Source: Corallium rubrum (lineage: Eukaryota > Cnidaria > Anthozoa > Scleralcyonacea > Coralliidae). From it: a stretch of DNA of 64,000 nt. The translations under genes were made by a program, and so were the position numbers. Positions 37,701 through 48,900 of the stretch are shown in pieces. Position 1 is the stretch's first letter; the number at the start of each line of letters is the position of its first letter. The notes below the pieces were generated by a model. It was not told the origin of the DNA. It did no database searches and saw nothing but the letters and a program-made list of their open reading frames with translations. The stretch is taken from contig OZ035997.1 of the NCBI GenBank assembly GCA_964035015.1, forward strand, positions 21,665,795-21,729,794, given 5' to 3'.

Positions 37701-38663
37701 GAAAATAAAGTTTGGGGAAATTTTGAAATAGTGTCAAAATTTTGTTTTTTCATCCCAAAATGTGGGCCGTCCAAATTGTGGGGCTACAGGCTACAGCCTG
37801 GTAAGCCTATTGGTAAATGCAGGCCTGGTCAAGCTTAAAAATTCAGACTGAATGACTATTGAGTATTATTACCCTGGTTCCAGAGATTTTCTCCCATCAT
37901 TTTATAGTGGTAAGACAGGAAAGGACAGAAAACCTCTGGTAGAAAATGGTACGAACCTCGCTTTCATGTAATTCAGGCTATATTCGGCTACAAATATCAT
38001 AGGCTAATCTGATACAGGTTTAACCAATCATATCACCCTAGTAATAAGAAGTTTAGTGAATCAAAACTCTGTTTGAGGCTTATCCAATCAGAGATGGTGA
38101 ACATGTTCTGTTCAGCTAGAATTCTATTGGAGTGGTTTAATCAACCATCGTACCACTTCCTACCAGAGGTTTTCTCTCCTGTCTTACCACTATAATTAAA
38201 TTATGGGGGAGAAAACCTCTGGGGTAATTGAATATTGACCAACTCTGCTTACTCTGGGTCTTTATATTAAAAGGTTGATAAAACTTCATAAATCAACACT
38301 TTCACTGTTTCACATCAAGTCTTGCAAGAACATAGAGTATTTTAACAAGAGAAAATACAGCTATTAATTTCTATGAGAGCAGAACGTTTTTTAGTCAATT
38401 ATTAAAAAATAAACGAAAACATCGTCAGTACGTAGAAGTATGTGCTGTCTGTGCACACAGCACAACGCTTAATGTTTCATGTTTCGTCAAAATCTGACGC
38501 TTTCTTTACAGAATAATGAATAACTTGACACGGCAGATACGTTACTATGTTGTTTTACACAGAAAACGTAGCATGTGGTCACTAAACAGCAATCTAAATA
38601 ATCAATTTCTATCAAAGCACATGCTAAACCTTCTCACCATTTTGCCAAGTTCTTCAGTAAAAG
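34538..38663 (-). CDS. RPS25: 40S ribosomal protein S25 (eS25), three exons
   Basis: eS25 is a small-subunit head protein with a winged-helix fold, located near the E site and needed by some IRESs (family knowledge). Exons on the - strand: 38663-38638 (proposed, ends in ATG), 35917-35834 (28 codons, Lys-rich N-terminal tail beginning [17 protein letters not shown]), and 34795-34538 (the folded domain). The last contains [40 protein letters not shown] and [18 protein letters not shown]. The predicted protein is 114 residues, slightly shorter than vertebrate eS25 because the C-terminal tail is brief. Placing the start codon alone in exon 1 is common in ribosomal protein genes. Introns hold MITEs and a short tandem array. 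Confidence 0.95.
35303..35690. repeat. 14-15-bp tandem repeat (cacgcatcattataa) in RPS25 intron 2
   Basis: Over 20 copies with variants (cataacgccgatcat, acgcgcaccat). The array opens with cagtgaagcctcgttatagc, which resembles the terminal sequence of pogo/Tigger-like transposons, so it may be an expanded transposon end. ORFs on both strands are repeat artefacts. Confidence 0.9.
35834..35917 (-). CDS. RPS25: RPS25 exon 2 (basic N-terminal tail)
   Basis: - strand: acceptor tctcattgcag, donor gtaaaa, 28 codons in phase 0. It encodes a Lys/Pro/Ser-rich tail ending GSGGKAKKK, directly continuous with KWSKGK of the next exon, as in eS25 of other animals. Confidence 0.95.
36130..37860. other. RPS25 intron 1, dispersed repeats
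   Basis: No gene found. A foldback lies at about 37117-37225 (aaaaaaaccccactagattg against caatttagtggggtttcttg), and the repeat shared with 18555-18720 is at 37440-37590. Short duplicated words such as aataaaattcagggaaaat are at 37673-37710. Confidence 0.5.
37866..38235. mobile_element. MITE with about 80-bp inverted repeats in RPS25 intron 1
   Basis: gagattttctcccatcattt, then atagtggtaagacaggaaag and aacctctggtag, is mirrored by ctaccagaggttttctctcc, tgtcttaccactataattaa and gggagaaaacctctgg. No ORF. Confidence 0.8.
38638..38663 (-). CDS. RPS25: Proposed RPS25 first exon (5'-TOP start, ATG at exon end)
   Basis: On the - strand the sequence cttttactgaagaacttggc runs into aaaATG and then gtgaga. 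A C followed by a pyrimidine run is the 5'-TOP start seen on ribosomal protein mRNAs. The ATG directly precedes a good donor in phase 0 with exon 2. Both the transcription start and the exon are inferred. Confidence 0.5.
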
Positions 38664-39702
38664 AACTAACCAACCTCTGCGCATGCCCCACATTAACAAT
38701 TACTACTAGAGGGGGGTACCCCAGATTGATCGTAAAGTTGAGTGGGATACCCCCTCTATGACTATGTACCAAGGTATCCCTGATGTTCCTCGACCATCCA
38801 TATTACCACTGTAGTTCGATGAGTCGATCATCGATATATTTGATTATTTCGATCTTTTAATTCATATTGATTATCGAAATAATTGAATATCGATCTAATC
38901 AAGTGTCAACTCATACACTTTTTCCAACGTTGTCAAATGCCAGCTTTTAAGGTAAAAGAATATTAATTTCACTTTTTCACAGACAGATCTCTGAGGGGAA
39001 AAGTATAATTAATGGTAGTAAAAATATATTAAATATGTTATTAGTATAATGATTTGGGCAAGATCTTCGGTGCAGAGCATAAAATTTTGGTGCACGTTTT
39101 TGGTGCAGTTTGATCAAGCAGATAATTATGGCTTAGTGTTTTTAAACTTTCTAGTTTTTAGTTTCCTCTAGTGCACATATAATAAATGTTTGAAAAACTT
39201 TGGTGCAGAGAATTCTGAAATTGACCCTGGATGTACTGTACAGTACATATAAATTATAAATAATTATATGTATAGGTAATCATATGATAGTGAGTACAAT
39301 TAAGGATTTACACTATAAGTGATATTTGAAAATTTTGCCAAAATTGCACAAGCTGTTAGGACTGTTAGGTGAGTGCAATTTGGCATAATTTTCAAATATC
39401 ACGAGTAGTGTAAATCCTTAATTGTACGAGCAAAATCATATGATTACTCACTTATTATGTGCATGACAAAATTATGACATGTACGCTTCGTACTTACTAA
39501 CTTGACAAGAAACATTTTCACTCTGGGTGTTCTCTGTACTCATTTCAAAATATTTACATGGAATTTTTAAGTTCATAGTGTACCACAAGTCGTTGGAAAT
39601 GTGCAAACTTTCCATTGCAGAATTGGTTGCCATTTTGAATTTTAATGTCAACATCGTTTCCAATTTACTTGTCTTATGCACAGTACATCTTGTCTTTTGT
39701 AG
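38664..39702. promoter_or_regulatory. Probable divergent RPS25/ASCC2 promoter region
   Basis: This is the gap between the proposed RPS25 start and the first ASCC2 exon recognised. It has tgcgcatgcccc at 38678-38689, close to the NRF1 palindrome TGCGCATGCGCA, 15-26 bp upstream of the proposed RPS25 start. ASCC2 exon 1, expected to carry the start codon, should lie here but I could not identify it. Confidence 0.4.
39270..39452. mobile_element. MITE hairpin upstream of ASCC2
   Basis: Left: taatcatatgatagtgagta, caattaaggatttacact, gatatttgaaaattttgcc. Right: ggcataattttcaaatatc, agtgtaaatccttaattg, aatcatatgattactcac. Arms are about 75 bp. It may have landed in the promoter or first intron of ASCC2. 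Confidence 0.8.
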
Positions 39703-39783
39703 AATGAAGATTTGCCATTAGATTTGAAATATGGTACATACAATGACCCTGTGTCAGGAACATCACTATCCATTCCAATGTTG
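39703..39783 (+). CDS. ASCC2: ASCC2 N-terminal exon (EDLPLDLKYGTYNDPVSG)
   Basis: The acceptor is gtcttttgtag and the donor is gttagt. Twenty-seven codons in phase 0, resembling the LPLDQLQI and KDP segments at the very start of vertebrate ASCC2. There is no in-frame ATG before it (TAG precedes), so the start codon is in an upstream exon. Confidence 0.75.
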
Positions 39784-39862
39784 GTTAGTACATAGACAAT
39801 CATTACAACAACCACAAACTACAATCATGATGAGGATGAAAACCACAATGATCATGAAAAAC

Positions 39863-39952
<90 letters not shown>

Positions 39953-42900
39953 TGAATAATAGTAATATTTTTTTTTATAATAATAATAATAATAAATAAA
40001 AATAATAATAATAATAACAATAAAATTTTTATTATATTATGAAATTTAAAGAAGAAGTAACAACAATAATGATAATAATAAGAATAATAATCATAATAAT
40101 TTAAATAAATATTAATAATTGGTTTTATTAAAACATGGTGAGATTTGGACTCCTCACTATAACATATATTTCCATTACAGTATTTACTTTTGTTTTACTT
40201 CTCAAGTGGTAACCTTTCAGAAATCTACCTGTCACAAAGGGTTATTTCAGTTAATAACAAAGCTATACAGTATAATTAATATACATAATAGATACTGTAG
40301 AATAAATTCTGAAGAATAATGCCAACCTGAAAACTCAAGATATGAGTCAAACAAGTGGAACTATAGTGAAAATTGTAATATTTCAACTTTATTTCAAAGT
40401 CATCATGAGACAAGTGAAAATACAAAAACATGCTAGGTCTATATATACAAGTCAAAAGTTTATGTAATGACATCAATAATTATGTAATATTTATGTCATA
40501 ACATTAATAATTAATAAATTAATTTTATCATGCACACATACATTTAATGCATGACGATTGACAACACAAACTTGCAAAGTTGGGAAGGTTCAAAAAATTG
40601 TGAAGAATCTGACAATACTGCACTTTAGTGCACCACACAGATGCTAACATGAACTAGTTATATACTTTCTTATTAATTAACATCACTGTATAAAACTTTG
40701 ACCTTGTTATCTCTATTGCAGTGACCATGCTTAACTCTTAAATTTCTGGACACTTGGGGGGGGGGGGAAGGGGGGGCAGAATTATCATGCACCACTGAAA
40801 TTGACCATATCAAAAAAGATGGCGACTTGTACATATAAACCACAATCCTTTGCATGCAGAAAACACCGTTTCTTGCAGAATGATTGGAAGATATGGTTTT
40901 AAAAAGATCAACTTTGGTAGGAATGAAGTTCTTGCTTACTTAATCCATTTTAGCATGATAAACAACGTTTAGTTGTTATTTGAGCTGATTTGAGGTCACA
41001 AAGCATTGTTGTTAAATGTACTTCCAGTCTTCTACCATCATTTTTTGTTCTGTCAATTGGATGCCCTTCCACAAAATCCTGGCTATAAGCCAGTTAGCAC
41101 ATGTACAGTACATGGGAAGTGAAACTGGAGCCGTTTGCTTGAATTGGGACAATAAAGAGACCACATTCTCATTATACAGTATCTTTCCTTTAGCAGTATT
41201 TATCTAATCCAGTTTTTATGAAGAATTTGTTTACCAACCAGGAATTTTTTGTTCCATTTTAGTGTCACAATAAATTTGCCTCCCCTGGGGAATGTGTTTT
41301 GTTTAATTTGTTCATCTTAATTCTGGGTGTCAGTTAATGGATAAGGCCCTGTTTACATGAAGCAGTAATTTGAGACCTCGTTTGCACTAGAGCAAAAGTA
41401 TCTGGATTCACATGGTTTTTTATTCCTATGAGGATGAAAAACAATGTGAATCCGGATACTTTTGCTCTAGTGTATAAAACGGGGCCTGAGTGTTCAAGTC
41501 AAATCTCGCATGTTGTTTCTCCTTGTTATGTTTTGAGATTCAAGCAAGGATCGACTTGAATGACAGAATGTCTCCAATCTGATTAATCTAAATTTTTAGT
41601 TTGACTTGAAAATGACTTGATACGCATGAGTGAAGTTAGTGTGTGTCATGCTAAATGGCAGACATTGAGGGAAGCACAGAAAATAGTGTTCCAAAACCGA
41701 AAACAATGTTCCAAGTAGATCGGATTCTCCATGTAAACATGTGCGCGGATTGACTTCACTCGCGTTTTTCGATCCCATTGGACTGTCAATCCTCTTCATG
41801 TAAACAGGACCTAAAGAGTTTATAAGAGCTTTAGGGGGCGATTACATGGACCGGGCTAGCCCGCTTTATATATAAAACGCATGTTGTTCATTTCGATTAC
41901 ATGGCAAGCGGGCTAGCCTGGTTGAAAAACTGTTGATCTCGCTTCGATACGCGTTCGTTTGCTTGACTGTGTGAATAAACAGTGCTGAAAGGAACTGAAA
42001 TAGAACATCAAAACGTTGTTTGTGTGTTTCGTGATCACAGCGAAGATTTAATAAATTAATTAGTCTTCGTAAAGACGCTTTCGTGGAAAAACGTGGTGAT
42101 TTATGTTTCTGAAACACAGCGCAAAAAGGTTTCAGAATTGTACATGTACGCAATTTAATAGAAAATCTAATTATACTATTAAAAAGAAAAAACTATTGAA
42201 TGATTATGAAGTAACGTTCTTGTACTAGGGTTCTCAACGTTGGTTTTACTGATGAAAAGGTTCTTGTTAAGCTTTCAAAAAACTAAAACTCTATACTTGT
42301 CAGCTAAATATACTGGGCTTGCCTATTATGCGCACGCATGGGTTTTGTATGTTACTTGCATAGAATTATAGTCAGAGTAATCAGTATTAGGGATGAGCCG
42401 ATAATCGAGAATTAATCGGTAGAAGCCGATAATCGGCAACTTTCAGGCTGAAGCCTGATCGGTAATCGGCCGATCACATCGACATATATCGTCGGTCCGA
42501 TAAATACCATGCATTCTTGCTTTTATAGTTGTGAATTTTCTTTTCTTTTATAAGAAAAACGCTAAGTTGCAGTGACTCCACTAAGAAACTGTCAAATTTG
42601 ATTAATTTGATCATTTAGAGTGCATCATCACGTCATATTTTTTGTTTGGTGAAACATTTTTTGTTTCCGGTCTTGCAGATGACTGACGGTTACTGATCAC
42701 ATTATCTTTGCCACTTGTTATGTTTTCAAGTGTCAGGAATTCTTGTTGACAAATATCGGTAACCATCGTAAATCGTATCGGAATTTTTCGGATAGGCAAA
42801 TTTGATTTTTCCTGATCGACATTTTTCTTGATCGGCTCATCCCTAATCAGTATGATGTTTTGTTTTGATTATTATTGTTTACTTGTTATGATCTTTGTTA

Positions 42901-45900
42901 TTTGTCCTAAAGGACTCAAAATGGATTGATGGTGTGGAAGTAGAATTTATCAGTTATGTTCCACCAGCAATAAAAGTGAACTTACTTCAACAAACAAGTA
43001 CAGATCCAGTTCCAACTGAATTACAAGAATGGGAAGAAAGAGCAAGTTTTATTTGCAATGATCTTAAGTGGTTGCTGTGTCAATCTCATAGTCAGTTTTG
43101 GAATCAGGTACAATGTACTGCGGGTCGTAAGCTCTATATTTGAGAAGTTTGTATACGGCCATGCAAGTTACACCAAGCGCAACAATGCCACGGTATCAGT
43201 TTTGTAAGGGAATTTTATTCTTTCTGAAACAAGATACAACAAGTATTGACCCTAAGATTTTTTAACTATCAAAAGTGATTTTTCTTTTATTTTGAAAAAT
43301 GGCGAAATCGCGTCTTATAGCTTGTTTGCGTTAAGCCTATTTCCTATAGGCCATTTTCAAAATCACGTGATATGGTTCATATATATTATGCTGGAAGGAC
43401 AAAATGTTTAATATGGCATCAATCTCGCTGAAAAAGTGATGTAGGATCAGTTTATCATGTTTTGCCATTACAGCTGTTGTTTACTCAAATCCTGAAGCAC
43501 TTTTCCTCCGATATCGATGGCGTTATAAAATGTTGTCCTTCCAGAATAATATATGTATGAACCATATCATGTGATTGTGAAAATGACCTATTAGACGACA
43601 TTTTTTGCACGATTTGACTTTCTAATTAGTTCCAGTCCAGAGCTTATCAGACAAAAGAAAACGTCGCTTTGCGCGAAAAATCTTGCCTGTTTTGCAATCA
43701 CGTGACATCGGACGCCATCTTTGTTGATTTGTAGGTAATTTCCAAAACCCGTGCCAAAACAAATATGGCAGTCAGAGGTTTGCCAACAGTGATTGCCAAC
43801 CGAAAAATCAACCAAGATGGCGGATGTAATGTTATGTACTTGCAAAGTTAGATCTGTGTCTAAATCCTAACTTGTATCCAAACGGACAGTTTTCAAACAT
43901 TTTATTCTGACTGGTCAATGAGTCATGTTACTTTGCATTTATATGATAAAATATTGTGCTTACACTTACACTTACATGCATACATAATATAAATTATTAT
44001 CAATTCGAAGAAAAATATCTTGGAAAACCGTAACCGGTTTAAGTCAGCCTATGGATCAAAACACAAAGACTTCTTGCTTTTACAAATAACACGGTTGAGT
44101 GATTAAACCTAAACGATGCATGCATGCTATTGAACGGTCGATTACCGCTTCATTATACCAAAAATACATTGTCCTCACCGTGCACAAGTTTGCATAAACG
44201 TGAACAAAAAGATAGAGCAAAGATTTTTGCTGAGTTTCCAGACCATCTCTCCATTGACTATGCTATATTGCTTATTTCGCTTCTTCCTTATAAATGGTTT
44301 TATAACCAAACAAGACCTGACCAGAGCTGTATTTTTAATCAAGGTTTTAATTTGTTGTACTGTAGGTTATTTTCAACAAGACAATCAACATGTGCCTTGA
44401 TTCATTTTTGAAGCTATCCCCAAGGTATGTAGACATTGATATGTTATCAAACTAGAAGTTTTTATCAAAAGTGAAGTGCTGCGAGTTGCTACCATTTACT
44501 ATTTAGTAGTAAAATACTTGTTATCGTCCGAAGCATTTTACGTGTGTACTGTGATAAACAATCAACACCTACATCATAGCTGTGATCCGTCGTCTGAACT
44601 GTGTCGTATGGCGGCTGCCTGGAGCACCTTTAATATGCCTCGACATGTCCACGTTGATCTGCGTCCTTCGCATTTCAGCCACTGGCTGCAAATAAGGATG
44701 AGTAGGCCCCAGTCCTTTATCTGTATCTAATAGATCACAGATGACGTCACAATGTGTAAAAAACATCGCTCAACTTCGTCTTGTCACAGAAAAAATCACG
44801 AGACGAAGTCGAGTGGCGTGACTGTTGTTCTTTACACGCTGTGACATCTTATGTCATTTTAATACTTTGATAAGAAATATAGTTTATGCATGTGAATACA
44901 TATCACAAGTAATATTTGGCATTTCAGCTGGATGTTCTAGATAATTTTCGAGTGTAGAATATATACATTATAAGACCAAACAGGGACCAGTTGCGAAAAA
45001 TGCAAGATCAAGGCCTTCCGGGTAGGAATAGAACCCGCGATTCTGCGATGCTGGTGCAATGCTCTGACCACTGAGCTACGGAAGCCGTTGCCAAGAGCTT
45101 GGCCACGAGTTCTGTGTTTAGGCATTAATCTTATTTTGTAAGCTTGGCAGTTCTTATACCCACAGTGTTCTTGAAACCTACTTCTGGTCTTATAGTCTGC
45201 TTGTATTTTTTAAGGTCATTTGATTTGTGGAAATTTCTTCCTGAGAGAATCTTGACAATAGAAAAACAAATTCACCGCAGTGTTTTCATGGTCTACTTGA
45301 GAATGTCAACTCATAAAGAATCCAAGGCAAGAATAAACAACTTTTTGATTTCAATGATCTGTCTTTAACCAGGGTTTCCACCAGGATATTCAGGACGAAG
45401 GGGATTGTTTCTGCGAATATATTTAGGACAAGGGGGGGGGGGGGGTCGTCTCAAGAGTGAATCCTTTGGTGGGGAAAAGAGCTCTAGAAAATTATGTATT
45501 GGCTTGAAAGATACTGATCAAGTGTGATAGTTATAGAGATAAATCGCAGCAAAAATCGACTGTAAACGAGCCTTTAGACTCTGGGTCTGTTCTCACGACA
45601 CCAAGGACGAATATAATTTTCCGTTCACATGCCCCAGGAACGCGTGGTTATATCTATGTTTGTGCTTGGAATTATAAGGATATTTGATGCAAATTTTAAA
45701 AACATTTAAAAACGAAGGAATATCCCAAATATTCTCCGTAAAGCAAGGAGACTCATGGCCGCTATCCTCCCGAATATAAATACAATGGTTGTCTTCTTAC
45801 AGCTAAATATTTTTTCTTCAGACTATTTTAACTTTTTGCTCTTCGGCGCCATATTGGAAGCACATATCAAAAGAGTCGTACGTATAACCCCGATTGTCCC

Positions 45901-48900
45901 GACTTGTTGAGGAGAGTTACCTGGTCATGAACTTGTCCCAGGACGACTCAAAATGGCATGTGAACACTAATAGGCTTCAAAATAGGCACCGGGGCAATTT
46001 CTGTCGCGGGCCACGTCCTTCACTCGGGACACTGATCACGAGAACAGGCTCTCACTCTTCTTAAATGAATTATACTACGTGAAAGTAAATTGCATTAAGT
46101 AATTTTAATAATTTTTTGTATTTTATTTTGTTTAGAAAGATTTCTTTACAGCAAGTACATTTGGTGAAATACTTTATGAAAACTTTTTGTTTGATATTCC
46201 AAAAATAATGGATCTCTGTGCAGTTTATGGAGGAGAAGAGAGTGGAAATAACAGTCTTTTAACAAAGATGCTTGAAAACATTTTTAAAAATCAACCAAAG
46301 TGAGTATACCTTACTGAGATCATGAACGTTTTGAAGACGTTTTTGAGCTATGGCACTCAAGGAATTGTGAAGATATGTGTATAGCTACTGTAAGGAAAGT
46401 AAAAAAAAAGAAAATGTAAAGCGACTAATATATGACAGTATTTAGAATTTAGATATTGACATCCCAATGGCCCTCCCCCTAATTGATGGAACTAGCAGAG
46501 GCGGATTAAGGGTACCTGAGGCCCCTGGCTGTATTTCTGATTGGGCCCCCCAGGCCCCTTCGTGCACTGCACGTAGGGGCCTGGGGCATTCTTTTTTTAG
46601 TAAGACATCAGCGGCCCCGGGCCTCCCTAGGATCCGTGAGGCCGCGGGCCCCTGGCTGTAGCCGTCACCCCCCCCCCCCCCCCCTAATCCGCCACTGCGA
46701 ACTAGTTCGTAGAATTAAATGATGAAACTATGGTGTCGATTTTGCAGAGGGGGGAAAACCGAAGCTGAAAAACTCTCGAGGCACAGGAAAGAACCAACAA
46801 CTCTACTCACATGAAGCTAAGATGGTCACCAATCCAAGTATTATTAATCCAAACAGTGAAATCAAACTAGTGTGCTGCGTAGGCAGTGTTGAAACAACAA
46901 TCGAAATATAATAGTAAGGTTAGATGTACTGCCGAAACAGACCGTAGTAGATAACGTTTCGAGCGTAGGTCCTTGGTCACAGAGAAATGTCAAATTATCA
47001 AGTATATTATTAACCCCACTCGACCAGGCTTAACGTCAGCCGTAGTGAGACGCGCTAACAGCTTGTGCTAAAGGCTGTTTTCCATGCAGTCATCGCAAAA
47101 ACCAGCTCGCAGCTCGCTGGGAGTGTTTGCATGTAATTAAAAACAACTCGTAGTGTTTGTTTTCTCGTTGTGAGTTCTTTTTAATGTTGCTGCGAGTACT
47201 TGGATCTCATTAAAAAGAACTCAACGAGAAAACAAGCACTGCGTGTTGTTTTTAAGTAGATGCAAACACTCGCAGCGAGCTGGTTTTTGCAATGACTGGA
47301 AAAGAGCCTTAAGAGTTCTAGTCTAAGAATCGAATCCATAATCTTCTAATCGCCATGAGGTCGTTGGGGGTATAGCTAAACGTTTTTTAGTCCAACTAAC
47401 ATATCTTGACCCCATGGAAATTTCTGGCCCCCTCCTCGTGTCAGGAAGTAAAATGAACATAATATTAAAAGGACAAAATAAAGGGTTTTTTCGGATTCTG
47501 ATGAATTCATAAATTAGTTCATATTAATTACTTAATCGGTACAAATATAACTTACTTGATTACAGTACTTGTGAATTAACAAAAAAAACAAATCGCTAGA
47601 GTTACATGGTCACGGAAAGCCTGAGAAAAATAGAAGAAAAAACGAAAGACCGGTTTAGAAGTAATATTTCATAAACGAGTGCGAGCTGTGTTTTACCAGG
47701 TGTTACAAATACGAGAGGACAATGAAAATTACGAGGCCGTTAACCGCGTAATTTTCATTGTTTTCGAGTGTTTGTAAAACATGAGAGATTACCTTTACTG
47801 GGTTTCAAAACTCATGCACATGACCAAATATTTTTCTCTGATTGGATAATTAGCTCATGAATTATTAATGAGTTTGAGAAGGGAAGGGAAGGACCGCAAA
47901 AGACTAATGTATTGCGTGTAAGATATAAAATTTAAATACTCAGTAAATAAACAACTGAGATGACAAAGAAGAACGCCTGGTTTCAGCAATAACAGTTTGA
48001 AAAGATTAACTCGAGTGCTTTTTGTTTGGTCACTTCATTCTTTAATGTCAGTAACTTGTTTAGTTGGTTTGTTGTTGTTGTTTTTTAGATATGTCGACGA
48101 TTTACATGAGATAATTCCAAGTATTTTTGAAACATTTGAAACTATTGAAAGAGAATTTGGTCTAACACACAGTCATGGTATTGTTCCTCAGAAACTTACG
48201 GAAGAGCATCAGAATGGATTGAATATAACTACTGTTAATGATATTCTCATCTATCTTTACGATACTTGTCAAACATTACTGTCATTATTCCAAGCACTTC
48301 CAATGCTATGTCAGCATTTTTTTAAAGCTGGCCTCGTGCAACGTCTTGTAGTGTTGTACGAAGAAGCAATGCCTGTCCTTGACAAGAAATATCGTGGAAC
48401 AGAATTTAAAACTGAAAGAAGTTTTCTCAAGAGATGTAAACTTGGTTTAGTAAAGATATGTCGTTGTATTATTGATGTCTGCTGTATGAAGCCATTGCTT
48501 AACAGGTGAAAATAATTGAAAATAATTAATTTAATTTAATTATTAATTAATTAATTAGTTAAGTAAGTAATTAATTAATTAATTAATTAATTAATTAATT
48601 GTAATTAATTAATTAATTAATTAATTAATTAATTAATTAATTAATTAATTAATTAATTAATTAATTAACTAATTCAAGTTAATTAAAAAAGCCTCAAAAA
48701 AGCCTCTTGCTGACAACGTAGTGTATAACTATTTTTGGGCACTAACTTTAGGATCTGTCTTACTGCCCCCGCCCCCCTCCCCCCCCCCCCTCCCCTCCCT
48801 GACTAAAAAATCCTGCGTACAGCCCTGCTCTTTTTGTTTATAAAATTGATGTCATTATTTTTATTAGTAATAAAGAAGTAAGTCTAGAAACAAAGGAAGA

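Noticed and set aside
39731-40020. Poly-Thr and poly-Val ORFs
   Set aside because: They are translations of the CAA/AAT microsatellites. The first codons overlap the end of a real ASCC2 exon in another frame.
45011-45086. Functional tRNA gene on the - strand
   Set aside because: A and B boxes are good, but the anticodon stem is mismatched and the sequence resembles dispersed cnidarian SINE heads.
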